Assembly (NCBI GenBank): GCA_040222995.1
Contig: JAVKBW010000019.1
Span: 372,001-436,000, forward strand
Reading direction: 5' to 3'
Source of the DNA: JAVKBW01 sp040222995
GTDB lineage: Bacteria; Pseudomonadota; Alphaproteobacteria; UBA8366; Aestuariispiraceae
DNA: 64,000 nucleotides
Position numbers and translations under genes: made by a program. Of the stretch, positions 17,671-26,866 are shown piece after piece. The notes below the pieces were generated by a model. That model was not told the DNA's origin. It ran no database searches and was given only the letters and a program-made list of their open reading frames with translations. Positions within the stretch are counted from its first letter, which is position 1. Each line of letters begins with the position of its first letter.

Positions 17671-18845
17671 CGGACAGTCCGCTGATCTACATTGTGGCGG
17701 GCGAAGCATCGGGCGATGCGCTGGGCGCGCGTCTGATCCGCGCCTTGCGGGAGGAAACCGGCGGCAAAGTCCGCATCGCCGGCATCGGCGGATCGGAAAT
17801 GCAGGCGGAAGGGCTGTCGTCGCTTTTCCCGATGCAGGAACTTTCCGTTATGGGCATCGTCGAAATCCTGCCGCATTTGCGCCGGATCCTCGGACGCATG
17901 CGGGATGCGGCAGACGATGTGGCGGCAAAGAGGCCTGACGCCGTGGTCACCATCGATTCTCCGGGCTTTGCGCGCGGTTTCGTCAAACGCATCGAAAACA
18001 GGGATATCCCGCGCATTCACTATGTCGCGCCGACCGTGTGGGCGTGGCGACCGAAGCGCGTCTACAAGTTCAAGGCGGCTTTCAATCATCTTCTGGCGCT
18101 GTTGCCGTTCGAACCGCCCTATTTCGAGGCCGTCAGCTTGCCATGCACCTTTGTCGGCCATTCCGTGCTGGAATGCGGGGCGGACAAAGGCCACGGAGTC
18201 GTCTTCCGCAGGCATCACGCCATCGCGCCGGATACTAAATTGATCTCGGTTCTGGCCGGCAGCCGGTCAGGGGAGGTTAAATGGCATCTGGATGTGTTCG
18301 GCGATGCTGTCCGGCTGCTGCGGCAACGGTACAACGATCTGTCGATTGTTCTGCCGACCCTGCCGCATCTGAAAGAGCTTGTTGAAGACCGTGCCCGGTC
18401 CTGGGGCGTGCCCTTTGTCGTCACAACGGATGTTACGGACAAATACGATGCAATGGCGGCCAGCGATGCGGCCATTGCCGTTTCCGGCACGGTGTCGCTT
18501 GAACTGGCTTTGGCGCGCGTACCGACTGTCATCGCCTATCGATTCAATCCCGTCAGCCACTGGATTGTGCGGAAGCTGGTCAAGATCGACCATGCCAGCA
18601 TCGTCAACATTCTGCGCGTCAGGAACGGCGAGCCACCGATCATACCGGAACGCCTGCAGGATCAATGTAAAGCCGATATCCTCGCAGCGGATCTTGACCG
18701 GTTGCTGTCCGGCGATGGAAACGACCAATTGGCTGCCGCGGCGGACACTTTGAACTCTTTAAGACCGGGCGACGAAATGCCCAGCATCTGCGCGGCACGG
18801 ACAATTCTTCAGATTATTGGGCAGTCCGGGCCGCAATCATCCTGA
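17667..18845 (+). CDS. lpxB: Lipid-A-disaccharide synthase
   Basis: Glycosyltransferase (GT19) that joins lipid X with UDP-diacylglucosamine. 392 aa. Motifs: YIVAGEASGDALGARLI at the N-terminus, VTIDSPGFARGF, HYVAPTVWAWRPKR, VLAGSRSGEVKWHL, and VSGTVSLELALARVPTVIAYR. The start is a GTG that overlaps the lpxI stop in a GTGA arrangement. The 3' end overlaps the convergent desaturase gene by 32 nt. Confidence 0.95.
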   Translation: MTDSPLIYIVAGEASGDALGARLIRALREETGGKVRIAGIGGSEMQAEGLSSLFPMQELSVMGIVEILPHLRRILGRMRDAADDVAAKRPDAVVTIDSPGFARGFVKRIENRDIPRIHYVAPTVWAWRPKRVYKFKAAFNHLLALLPFEPPYFEAVSLPCTFVGHSVLECGADKGHGVVFRRHHAIAPDTKLISVLAGSRSGEVKWHLDVFGDAVRLLRQRYNDLSIVLPTLPHLKELVEDRARSWGVPFVVTTDVTDKYDAMAASDAAIAVSGTVSLELALARVPTVIAYRFNPVSHWIVRKLVKIDHASIVNILRVRNGEPPIIPERLQDQCKADILAADLDRLLSGDGNDQLAAAADTLNSLRPGDEMPSICAARTILQIIGQSGPQSS

Positions 18846-19731
18846 CGATGTCACGGTGCGCGCCGATATAGCCGTCATGTTCGACGAACAGGCTGCCTTT
18901 CAATCTTTCATGAAGGGCGGGCAGAGCGTGAAATGGCACGGCCGGCGCGAAGTGATGTTCGGCGTGGAAGTTCATGTTCCAGCACAAAAAACGCATCGGC
19001 GCGGAAACAAGGGTCGACCGGGTATTCTTGCCGCGGTCCCTGATCTGCGGCCGACCGACATGTTCGGTCATGCGGATTGCCCGCATGACAGGCTGCCCAA
19101 GCAACAGCGGCACGACCCAGTACCAGAGGGCGGCGTCGGATCCGGCTGCGACCGATCCTGCGGCAACCGCACCATACCCTGCGATAAAAGCACAGGCTTC
19201 GAGGGAAACCAGCCGTCGTTCGCCCGCGGGAATGAACGACTTTTCGGTTTCGGTGAACCGGCCGAACGCGTTACGAAGCAGTGAAACCGCCAGCCCGTAC
19301 CAGTACCTGATGGATGAGATGTAGATCACGTAAGCACCGAAGGATTTCGGCAGATCGATCAGTTCAGGATCCTGACCGGGAAGATTGGTATAGCGGTGAT
19401 GGGCGTTATGTTCGTGATGGAAATAACGCGGGGCGACCATGATGAAAAACCCGCAGACCCAGGAAAGCGTTCCGCAAATCCACCGGGACCGGAAGGCGGT
19501 GTGGTGTTCGCATTCATGCTGCAGCGAGAACAGATGCGCCAGCACGACGCCATGCAGAAACATCGCCGGCACGAACAGATAGGTTTCGGTGGTGGCGTGA
19601 ATCGCACCGCTCGTCAGGCCGATGACAACAATCAGGAAACCCAGGCGGATCAGCGCCTGGCTGTTTGTGCGAACGGAAAAGGCGCGCATTTCCTGCCGGG
19701 AAACCGATGTTGTCGCAGTATCGTCGGCCAT
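18814..19731 (-). CDS. Membrane fatty acid desaturase-like di-iron protein
   Basis: 305-aa integral membrane protein of the fatty acid desaturase/hydroxylase superfamily. Three histidine boxes are readable: HECEHH (about residue 70), HHEHNAHH (about residue 106), and NMNFHAEHHF (about residue 255), with hydrophobic pairs between them and the downstream PAVPFHALPALHE seen in this family. The substrate cannot be told; acyl lipids or carotenoid-type molecules are possible. It is 9 nt downstream of the ureohydrolase gene and almost surely co-transcribed, an unusual pairing. Its end overlaps lpxB by 32 nt, suggesting a compact insertion between lpxB and gltA. Confidence 0.82.
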   Translation of the reverse strand: MADDTATTSVSRQEMRAFSVRTNSQALIRLGFLIVVIGLTSGAIHATTETYLFVPAMFLHGVVLAHLFSLQHECEHHTAFRSRWICGTLSWVCGFFIMVAPRYFHHEHNAHHRYTNLPGQDPELIDLPKSFGAYVIYISSIRYWYGLAVSLLRNAFGRFTETEKSFIPAGERRLVSLEACAFIAGYGAVAAGSVAAGSDAALWYWVVPLLLGQPVMRAIRMTEHVGRPQIRDRGKNTRSTLVSAPMRFLCWNMNFHAEHHFAPAVPFHALPALHERLKGSLFVEHDGYIGAHRDIVRMIAARTAQ

Positions 19732-19740
19732 CCTTCCGGT

Positions 19741-20700
19741 TTACCTCCGGCTTGCAATCGAATCCGCCAGTACACACAGGATTTCGAACATCATCGTCGC
19801 GCCCGTCAATGCTGTCAGCCCGCCGACATCGAAGGGCGGGGCGACTTCGACCACGTCGCCGCCAACCAGATTCAGGCCCTGCAGGCCACGTACCATGCGC
19901 TGCGCTTCGAGCGTGGTGAAGCCGCCGATTTCCGGCGTACCCGTGCCCGGCGCGTATACCGGGTCCAGCCCGTCGATATCGAAGGAGATATAAGCCGGCC
20001 CGGCGCCGACTACGCGGCGGGATTCGGCAATCACGGCATCCACGCCGATCCTGTCGAATTCCTCGATAAATATAACCCGGATGCCCATCTCTTCCGCATA
20101 CGCCATATCGGCGTCGCTGTAGATCGACCCCCTGATGCCGATCTGTATTGTCCGCTTCGGATCCAGCAGACCTTCCTCGATAGCGCGCCGGAACGGCGTG
20201 CCATGGGTGTATTTGTTGTCGCCGAAATACCGGTCGTTGGTATCGGAATGAGCATCGAAATGAACCATGCCGAGGGGGCGGTCCTTCGCGATGGCCCTGA
20301 AGATCGGCAATGTACACAGATGATCGCCGCCGGCCGATAACGGCACGGCTCCGGCTTCATGCACGCGCTGAAACGATTTCTCGATCCGCTGCAGGGAATC
20401 CATCAGGTCGATCGGGTTGACGCTGACATCCCCCAGGTCGGCGACACGGCACAGATCGTAGGGCGCGATACGGCTGACATGATGGACCTTGCGGATCAGG
20501 CTCGACTGGTTGCGGATTTCACGGGGTCCATGCCGCGCACCAGCGCGGTTGGTCGTGCCGCCGTCCCAAGGTACGCCGATCAGCGCGATATCGACTTGCG
20601 ACGGATCGGTCAGCAGCGGCAGCCGCATGAATGTTGCCGGCCCCGCGAAACGGGGGATAGTGAACGCATCTACGGGCTGCGGATTGGATGTCTCTGTCAT
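19741..20700 (-). CDS. Agmatinase-family ureohydrolase
   Basis: 319-aa member of the arginase/agmatinase fold, which hydrolyses guanidino compounds to urea plus an amine. The binuclear manganese ligands are present: GGDH (about residue 128), HFDAHSDTND, and FDIDGLDPVYAPGTGTPEIGG. The last segment fits the agmatinase/guanidinobutyrase branch rather than arginase, but agmatine, guanidinobutyrate, guanidinopropionate or guanidine cannot be told apart from sequence alone, so no symbol is given. It is first gene of a two-gene unit with the membrane desaturase. Confidence 0.85.
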   Translation of the reverse strand: MTETSNPQPVDAFTIPRFAGPATFMRLPLLTDPSQVDIALIGVPWDGGTTNRAGARHGPREIRNQSSLIRKVHHVSRIAPYDLCRVADLGDVSVNPIDLMDSLQRIEKSFQRVHEAGAVPLSAGGDHLCTLPIFRAIAKDRPLGMVHFDAHSDTNDRYFGDNKYTHGTPFRRAIEEGLLDPKRTIQIGIRGSIYSDADMAYAEEMGIRVIFIEEFDRIGVDAVIAESRRVVGAGPAYISFDIDGLDPVYAPGTGTPEIGGFTTLEAQRMVRGLQGLNLVGGDVVEVAPPFDVGGLTALTGATMMFEILCVLADSIASRR

Positions 20701-20748
20701 GTCGGAAGCCTGTCAGATTGTTGATTGACGGTCAAAGATTCCTGCAAG

Positions 20749-20776
20749 AAAACGGCCCCGCCAAAAGACGGGGCCG
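20749..20776 (-). terminator. Intrinsic terminator of gltA
   Basis: Read on the minus strand: CGGCCCCG, an 8-nt loop (TCTTTTGG), CGGGGCCG, then TTTT. The perfect 8-bp GC-rich stem lies 22 nt after the gltA stop and just before the ureohydrolase promoter region. Confidence 0.85.
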
Positions 20777-20797
20777 AAAAAGGAATTCAGAAAGGTT

Positions 20798-22111
20798 TTA
20801 CCGCTTGTCGAACGGTACGAACGGCCGCTGGTCGTAACCGGTATAAAGCTGGCGTGGGCGACCGATTTTCTGTTTCGGATCGCTGATCATTTCATTCCAC
20901 TGCGCAACCCAGCCAACGGTACGGGCCAGCGAGAACAGAACCGTGAACATGCTGGTCGGGAAGCCGATCGCTTTCAGGATGATGCCGGAATAGAAATCGA
21001 CATTCGGGAAAAGCTTGCGTTCGCGGAAGTAATCGTCTTCCAGCGCAATCCGCTCCAGTTCACGCGCGAGTTCAAGCAGCGGATCGCTGACGCCAAGTTC
21101 GTCGAGTACTTCGTCGCAGGACTTTTTCAGAACGCCGGCGCGGGGGTCCATGTTCTTGTAGACCCGGTGGCCGAAGCCCATCAGACGGAACGGATCGTTC
21201 TTGTCTTTCGCCTTGGCGAGATATTCCGGAATGTTGTCCTTGTGGCCGATCTCTTCCAGCATGGAAAGAACGGCTTCGTTCGCTCCGCCATGGGCAGGCC
21301 CCCACAGGCAGGAAATACCGGCGGAAATGCAGGCGAACGGGTTCGCCCCCGACGACCCGGCAACACGAACCGTCGATGTGGACGCGTTCTGTTCGTGGTC
21401 CGCATGAAGGATGAAAATCCGTTCCATGGCGCGCGCGACCGCCGGGCTCACATGATATTCCTCGGCCGGGACGGCGAAAGTCATGTGCAGGAAGTTCTCG
21501 GCATAGCTCATGTCGTTGCGCGGATAGATGAACGGCTGGCCCACGGAATACTTGTAGGCCATGGCAGCGATTGTCGGCATCTTCGCCACCAGACGGTGCG
21601 AGGCGATCATCCGCTGTTCCGGATCGTTTACATCCGTACTGTCGTGATAGAAGGCCGACAACGCGCCGACCACGCCGACCATCACCGCCATTGGATGCGC
21701 ATCGCGGCGGAAACCGCGATAGAAGTTCAGCAGTTGTTCATGCACCATCGAATGATAGGTGATCGTGCGGTCGTACTGCGTGTATTCATCCTTGTTGGGC
21801 AATTCGCCGTGCATCAGCAGATAGCAGACTTCGAGAAAATTGCAGTTTTCGGCGAGATCCTCGATCGAGTAACCGCGATGCAGCAGAATGCCCTTGTCGC
21901 CGTCGATAAAGGTGATGTCGGACTCGCAGGATGCGGTGGATGTGAATCCGGGATCGAACGTGAAGCAACCCGATTCCGCGTAAAGTTTGCGGATATCGAT
22001 TACCTTCGGGCCAACCGTCCCCTCGATGACGGGCAGGTTGTAGCTGTTCCCGGTTTCCGGATCTGTCAGGACCATATGGCCCGTTTCATGCGCTCCGTCT
22101 TCGTGTGTCAT
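20798..22111 (-). CDS. gltA: Citrate synthase
   Basis: Condenses acetyl-CoA and oxaloacetate at the entry of the TCA cycle; 437 aa, the hexameric gram-negative type with an N-terminal extension (LTDPETGNSYNLPVIEGTVG). Active-site segments: HADHEQNASTSTVR, LWGPAHGGANEAVL (His), MGFGHRVYKNMDPRA, and the C-terminal Asp/Arg region. The ATG at 22111 is chosen over an in-frame GTG at 22147 because AAGGGGG lies 5-6 nt before it. A likely sigma-70 promoter and a terminator bound it, so it is probably transcribed alone. Confidence 0.96.
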   Translation of the reverse strand: MTHEDGAHETGHMVLTDPETGNSYNLPVIEGTVGPKVIDIRKLYAESGCFTFDPGFTSTASCESDITFIDGDKGILLHRGYSIEDLAENCNFLEVCYLLMHGELPNKDEYTQYDRTITYHSMVHEQLLNFYRGFRRDAHPMAVMVGVVGALSAFYHDSTDVNDPEQRMIASHRLVAKMPTIAAMAYKYSVGQPFIYPRNDMSYAENFLHMTFAVPAEEYHVSPAVARAMERIFILHADHEQNASTSTVRVAGSSGANPFACISAGISCLWGPAHGGANEAVLSMLEEIGHKDNIPEYLAKAKDKNDPFRLMGFGHRVYKNMDPRAGVLKKSCDEVLDELGVSDPLLELARELERIALEDDYFRERKLFPNVDFYSGIILKAIGFPTSMFTVLFSLARTVGWVAQWNEMISDPKQKIGRPRQLYTGYDQRPFVPFDKR

Positions 22112-22227
22112 GAATGCCCCCTTCAATGTTGGCTGTTGATCCGCCACCCACGATCTAGATGTCGCGATTTAGCCGGATAGCCGCTGTTTCCAACCGTTTA
22201 TTCCGCGGCGCAATAAACACGTGCGAC

Positions 22228-22256
22228 GTTATACGACGCCCCCAGAACGAACGCAA
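22228..22256 (-). promoter_or_regulatory. Candidate sigma-70 promoter of gltA
   Basis: On the minus strand: TTGCGT, 17-nt spacer, TATAAC, about 117 nt before the gltA ATG, in the 190-bp gap after gltX. Spacing is ideal and four of six bases match in each hexamer or better. Confidence 0.45.
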
Positions 22257-22301
22257 TAAAATGCCGTTTGGAGAGAAATTAATTGTTTAAAATCAAAACG
22301 T

Positions 22302-23720
22302 TCAGGACCATGACTCGGATGGGCCGGCGGCCAGGGCTGCGTCTATTCTCGCAAGTGTTTCTTCTGGTCCGAAGACAACCATGACCTCGAACAGGCTTGG
22401 CGAGGCGTTGGAACCGCTAAGCGCGGCGCGTAGCGGCTGCGCCAGCTTGCCCAGACCGACATCAAGCGATTCCGACAGCGTTCTGAGGTCTTCTTCAAGC
22501 GCATCCGCCTGCCATGTCTTTGCATTTTCCAACCGATCGCGCACGGCCTTCAGGCGCTCCTGACCTTCTTCATTCAACAGTTTCGCGGCCTTTGGAATGG
22601 TCAGGGGATATACCGGTCTTTCAGCATAAAATGCAGCATTGTCAGAAAGTTCGACAATGGTCTTTGCCCGTTCTTTCAAGCCGGGCATGCCTTCGGCGAT
22701 ACGCCTTGCGGCCTCGCTGTCCGGCGACAGGCCCAGCCGAGTGCAGACCAGATCGGCCAGACGCTTGTCGTCGGCGCCCCGAATATAGTGACCGTTAAGG
22801 TTGTCCAGTTTGGCGAAATCGAACCGTGCCGGCGATCTGCCGACCGCCCCGAGATCGAACCATTCAATCGATTGATCCCGGTCGATGATTTCATCGTCCC
22901 CGTGCGCCCAGCCGAGCCGCAGCAGATAATTGCACAGGGCTTCAGGCAGGTAGCCCAGTTCGTCGCGGTAGGTATGGACGCTCAGCGCACCGTGACGCTT
23001 GGAAAGTTTGGCGCCGTCCGGGCCGTGGATCAGCGGAATGTGGGCGAAATCAGGGACATCCCAGCCACAGGCCTTGAAAACATGATACTGCCGGAACGCG
23101 TTGGTCAGGTGATCGTCGCCCCGTACCACATGGGTGATCCCCATATCGTGGTCGTCGACTACGACGGAATGCATATAAGTCGGCGACCCGTCCGACCGCA
23201 GCAGGATGAAATCGTCAAGCTGTTCATTCTTGATGGTCACCGGACCCTGTACCAGATCATCGATAACGGTTTCGCCGGATTGCGGCATTTTGATCCGCAC
23301 GACCGGATCAATCCCCTCCGGAGCTTCCGAGGGGTCGCGGTCACGCCATCGTCCATCATACCGTATCGGACGGCCTTCAGTTTTCGCCGTATCGCGCATT
23401 TCCTGCAATTCCTCGGAGGAACAGTAGCATTTGTAGGCCTTGCCCTGTTCCAGCAGGTCTTTCGCGACCGCAGCATGTCTTTCGGCGTTGCGTGACTGGA
23501 AAACGATATCGCCGTCCGGCTTCAGCCCCAGCCAGTCCAGGCCGTCGATAATTGCGTCAATCGCTTCCTGGGTCGACCGCGCCTTGTCGGTGTCCTCGAT
23601 CCGCAGGAGATACTTACCGCCATGATGTTTCGCCAGCAGCCAGTTGAATAACGCTGTCCTGGCGCCGCCGATATGCAAAAAACCGGTAGGCGAGGGGGCG
23701 AAGCGGGTTACGATGGTCAT
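22302..23720 (-). CDS. gltX: Glutamate--tRNA ligase
   Basis: Class I aminoacyl-tRNA synthetase of 472 aa. The HIGH motif appears as HIGGARTALFNWLL (residues 17 on) and KMSKS as KLSKRHGALS (around residue 240). A CYCSSEEL segment sits where some family members bind zinc. Many alphaproteobacteria carry two GltX copies; only this one, next to gltA and comEC, is in the window, so whether it is discriminating or acts on tRNA-Gln cannot be settled. It diverges from comEC across 123 bp. Confidence 0.95.
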   Translation of the reverse strand: MTIVTRFAPSPTGFLHIGGARTALFNWLLAKHHGGKYLLRIEDTDKARSTQEAIDAIIDGLDWLGLKPDGDIVFQSRNAERHAAVAKDLLEQGKAYKCYCSSEELQEMRDTAKTEGRPIRYDGRWRDRDPSEAPEGIDPVVRIKMPQSGETVIDDLVQGPVTIKNEQLDDFILLRSDGSPTYMHSVVVDDHDMGITHVVRGDDHLTNAFRQYHVFKACGWDVPDFAHIPLIHGPDGAKLSKRHGALSVHTYRDELGYLPEALCNYLLRLGWAHGDDEIIDRDQSIEWFDLGAVGRSPARFDFAKLDNLNGHYIRGADDKRLADLVCTRLGLSPDSEAARRIAEGMPGLKERAKTIVELSDNAAFYAERPVYPLTIPKAAKLLNEEGQERLKAVRDRLENAKTWQADALEEDLRTLSESLDVGLGKLAQPLRAALSGSNASPSLFEVMVVFGPEETLARIDAALAAGPSESWS

Positions 23721-23843
23721 GGGAGCGGCTCTTCAGTAATGATGATCAGGCGCGCGGTGTACCACGCAGCGGCAGTTCACCCAAGTCTGTAAGCGGGAAC
23801 TCTGTTCTTTCGTTTCGTCATTGCTATTGCCATCATCGGCTGC

Positions 23844-25958
23844 ATGAAATCCGCCGGTCACACGCCAGACGAAAAGCCGTTGAGTCGAAACCGATTGATC
23901 GGCGGCGGCGAGGAACCCGGTCGCTGGGTTCTGTGGATACCGGTCGGGCTGGGTGTTGGTATCGGCCTGTTTTTCGCGGCGCCGGTGGAACCTTCTCCCT
24001 GGGCCGGACCTTTCTCGTTCGCGGTATTTCTGGTGTTGGCCGCCGCACCGCCAATATTTAGAAGGCCCGCCCTTTCGAAATCCTTTCCGCTGGTCCTGCT
24101 GGGTCTTTTGGTAACGCTGGGCTTCACCGCTGCCGGCATACAGACCCGGTTGACGGGAACGGTTCTGCTGGCCCCCTCCGACCGGTTCATGACCGTCACA
24201 GGGCATATCGAACGCATAGAAAGACGGCCCGGCCGAACGCGGCTGACAATCGGTGTCACCGCCATCGATCCGGTTGTTTCGGAACCGCTGCCCGTTCGCC
24301 TGCGGGTATCGACGGCAAAGCAGACCGATACGGAAATCGGCGATCTTGTTTCGGTACGCGCCGTCATGCGTGGACCCGGTCCGCCTGCCGTGCCGGGCGG
24401 GTTCGATTTCCGGCGCTGGTCGTGGTTTCAGCAACTCGGCGGCAGCGGGTTCGCCGTCGGACCTGTCGAGCTTCTCGCGCGGTCTGACAGCGACGGCTGG
24501 CGCGTCATGCTGAACCGGCTGCGCGACACAATTGCCGTTCGGATCAGACAGGCATATCCGGATCAGGCCGGCGCTATCGCCGCAGCTGTGATCGTCGGCG
24601 ACAGAAGCGCTCTGAACGAAGAAACGCTGGACGCGATGCGGGCTTCGGGCCTGGCGCATCTTCTGGCGATATCCGGGCTGCATCTCGGTCTTCTGGCGGG
24701 AACGGTATTCTTCGGCTTGCGGTTTGCAATGGCCGGTTTCGAGTCGGCGGCTCTGGATTTCTCGATCAAGAAAATCGCGGCGAGCGTCGCTCTGGTCACC
24801 TGCCTGTTTTATGTCTTTCTGGCCGGCGCGCCGATTCCGACCATCCGCGCCTTCATCATGACCGGGCTGGTATTGATCGCCGTCCTGGCCGACCGCTCCG
24901 CAATCTCAATGCGACTGGTTGCCTGGGCGGCAGCCGTCGTTCTGATGCTGCAGCCGGAAAGCATGCTGGGCCCGAGTTTTCAGATGTCGTTCGCGGCGGT
25001 CATCGCGCTGGTCGCCTTTTATGAAGCCTTCGCTCCGCGATGGCGGAACAGCCGATCACAGGCCGGTCCGGTGAAGATCGGCCTGTTGTACCTGACAGGC
25101 ATAATCTTCACGACCATCATCGCCGGGGCTGCGACAGCGCCATTTGCCTGGCACCATTTCGGGCAGGTTGGTGGATACGGCGCAGTCGCCAATCTCGCCG
25201 CGATCCCGATCATGGCGTTTGTCGTCATGCCGTTTGCCTTGCTTGGCCTGCTGGCGATGCCGTTCGGTCTGGAAAGCATCGTGTTTTGGCCGGCGATTAC
25301 CGGCCTGCACGGCATCCTGACGATCGCGAAGACAATCGGGGCTCTGGAAGGCGCCTTGCTGCGGTTTCCGATGCTGCCCGTGGCGGGATTGCTGGCGGTG
25401 GTTGCCGGCGGCCTGTGGCTGTGTCTTTGGCGGGCGCGCTGGCGGCATTTCGGCTGGATCGGAATCACTGTCGGCGTCAGTATCGGAATGACGGCTCCAC
25501 GGCCGGATATTCTGGTATCGGGCGATGCGCGGCTGATGGGGGTCGGGTTCGATACGGGGACGGTTCTGGCGCTGAACACCATTCGACGAGAGCGGTTTAC
25601 TGCCGATCAATGGCGACAGGCGTACGGGTTTGACTATCCCGTCACCTTTGCAGATGAAAAGGAGCGAACGGACTTCGGATGCGACCGGTTCGGATGCCTT
25701 CTGACCAGAAAAGACCGGACCGTCGCGCTTGTTTCCGATCCACGCGCCCTGATCGACGATTGCCGTCTGTCGGATGTGGTTATTGCGCCGATACCGGTTT
25801 ACCGCCGGCTGTGCGATAGGCCGGAAACCGTTATCGACTTCTTTTCGCTGTACCGGAACGGCGCGCATGCGCTTTTTATCACGGAATCCGGCATCACAAT
25901 CGAAACGGCGGAGAAGGGCGGGGACAGACTGTGGCTCCGCCCTGCCGGAGAACGATGA
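23844..25958 (+). CDS. comEC: ComEC/Rec2-family DNA-uptake channel protein
   Basis: 704-aa polytopic membrane protein. The N-terminal region (residues about 30-60) has membrane segments, then a DUF4131-like soluble part (about 100-210), then the competence domain with the signature AVIVGDRSALNEETLDAMRASG and LAHLLAISGLHLGLLAG (about 245-290) and many hydrophobic helices to about residue 545. The C-terminal 150 residues lack the HxHxDH metallo-beta-lactamase motif found in Bacillus ComEC, as is usual in this class. It would pass single-stranded DNA across the inner membrane if the rest of a competence machine exists. It converges on lexA. Confidence 0.85.
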   Translation: MKSAGHTPDEKPLSRNRLIGGGEEPGRWVLWIPVGLGVGIGLFFAAPVEPSPWAGPFSFAVFLVLAAAPPIFRRPALSKSFPLVLLGLLVTLGFTAAGIQTRLTGTVLLAPSDRFMTVTGHIERIERRPGRTRLTIGVTAIDPVVSEPLPVRLRVSTAKQTDTEIGDLVSVRAVMRGPGPPAVPGGFDFRRWSWFQQLGGSGFAVGPVELLARSDSDGWRVMLNRLRDTIAVRIRQAYPDQAGAIAAAVIVGDRSALNEETLDAMRASGLAHLLAISGLHLGLLAGTVFFGLRFAMAGFESAALDFSIKKIAASVALVTCLFYVFLAGAPIPTIRAFIMTGLVLIAVLADRSAISMRLVAWAAAVVLMLQPESMLGPSFQMSFAAVIALVAFYEAFAPRWRNSRSQAGPVKIGLLYLTGIIFTTIIAGAATAPFAWHHFGQVGGYGAVANLAAIPIMAFVVMPFALLGLLAMPFGLESIVFWPAITGLHGILTIAKTIGALEGALLRFPMLPVAGLLAVVAGGLWLCLWRARWRHFGWIGITVGVSIGMTAPRPDILVSGDARLMGVGFDTGTVLALNTIRRERFTADQWRQAYGFDYPVTFADEKERTDFGCDRFGCLLTRKDRTVALVSDPRALIDDCRLSDVVIAPIPVYRRLCDRPETVIDFFSLYRNGAHALFITESGITIETAEKGGDRLWLRPAGER

Positions 25959-25963
25959 AACCC

Positions 25964-26659
25964 TCAGTACCGGCGCAACAAACCGACCAGACGTCCCTGA
26001 ACGTTGATCTGCGACGAGTCGTAGATGCGGGTTTGATACTGCTGGTTGGCCGGTTCAAGGGCGATCTTGTGGCCCCGTCGGCGAAACTTCTTCAGAGTGA
26101 CTTCCGATCCCTCGACCATCGCCACGACAATATCGCCGTCACGGGCGGTTTCGCAACGTTCGATAACGACGGTGTCGCCATCAAAGATCCCCGCTTCGAG
26201 CATGGAATCCCCGTCAACTTCAAGGGCGTAATGGTCGCCGCGCCCCAGCATGTTGATGGGCACATCCACCTGCGTGGAATGATCGCGAAGCGCCTCGATC
26301 GGCGTACCGGCCGCGATACGCCCGTACAGGGGCAGCGGCACCGATTCACCGGCGCCGCGCATCGCAGCGCCTCTGGTGCCGATTTCCTGTGACTGAATGC
26401 TCTCGACCCGGCGATTTCGCGTCGGCAGATCGTCCATGCTGGAATTTTCAGGCAGCTTGACGACTTCCAGCGCCCGCGCCCTGTGGGGAAGACGGCGAAT
26501 GAAACCGCGTTCCTCCAGACCGGTGATCAACCGGTGGATGCCCGATTTCGATTTCAGATTAAGTGCGGCTTTCATTTCCTCAAAGGACGGGGAAACACCG
26601 GTTTCCTGCAATCTCGCATGCAGAAACAACAATAGATCGTATTGTTTGCGGGTCAGCAC
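25964..26659 (-). CDS. lexA: LexA repressor (SOS regulator)
   Basis: 231 aa. N-terminal winged helix (MLTRKQYDLLLFLHARL start, then SFEEMKAALNLKSKSGIHRLI recognition region) and C-terminal S24 peptidase domain with the self-cleavage context and catalytic Ser in EVDGDSMLEAGIFDGD and Lys in GDIVVAMVEGSEVTLKK. The GTG at 26659 is preferred: it restores the family start LTRKQ and has AAAGG 9 nt upstream, while the TTG at 26668 has no spaced site. Its own promoter carries an SOS box 135 bp upstream, indicating autoregulation. Confidence 0.95.
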   Translation of the reverse strand: MLTRKQYDLLLFLHARLQETGVSPSFEEMKAALNLKSKSGIHRLITGLEERGFIRRLPHRARALEVVKLPENSSMDDLPTRNRRVESIQSQEIGTRGAAMRGAGESVPLPLYGRIAAGTPIEALRDHSTQVDVPINMLGRGDHYALEVDGDSMLEAGIFDGDTVVIERCETARDGDIVVAMVEGSEVTLKKFRRRGHKIALEPANQQYQTRIYDSSQINVQGRLVGLLRRY

Positions 26660-26793
26660 GGAACTCAACCTTTCATTCTATCTTCTCCGATCCGGAGAAT
26701 CCCTTTAGACACAAAGCACGGTATTGTTTTACCTTTCGAACGCGGCGGGATTTATCCCCAGAGCGCGGAACAAAACAACAACCTGCAGCCATC

Positions 26794-26822
26794 GTTCTAC
26801 TTGTGTTCTTATGTTGTGTCAA
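26794..26822 (-). promoter_or_regulatory. lexA promoter with embedded LexA (SOS) box
   Basis: On the minus strand: consensus -35 TTGACA (26822-26817), 17-nt spacer, -10 TAGAAC (26799-26794). The direct repeat GAAC-N7-GAAC (plus strand GTTC-TACTTGT-GTTC, 26794-26808) overlaps the spacer end and the -10. This is exactly the alphaproteobacterial SOS box and a layout in which LexA would block RNA polymerase. It predicts a lexA 5' UTR of about 125-130 nt. Confidence 0.85.
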
Positions 26823-26866
26823 CGAAGTTGGTACAAATTCGCTGTTTTTCAGATTCTGTGGAAAAC

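Noticed and set aside
23721..23843. SOS box in the gltX/comEC divergent region (GTTC motifs present)
   Set aside because: GTTC copies are not spaced by 7 nt (GTTC-N5-TTTC at best), so the alphaproteobacterial LexA consensus is not met.
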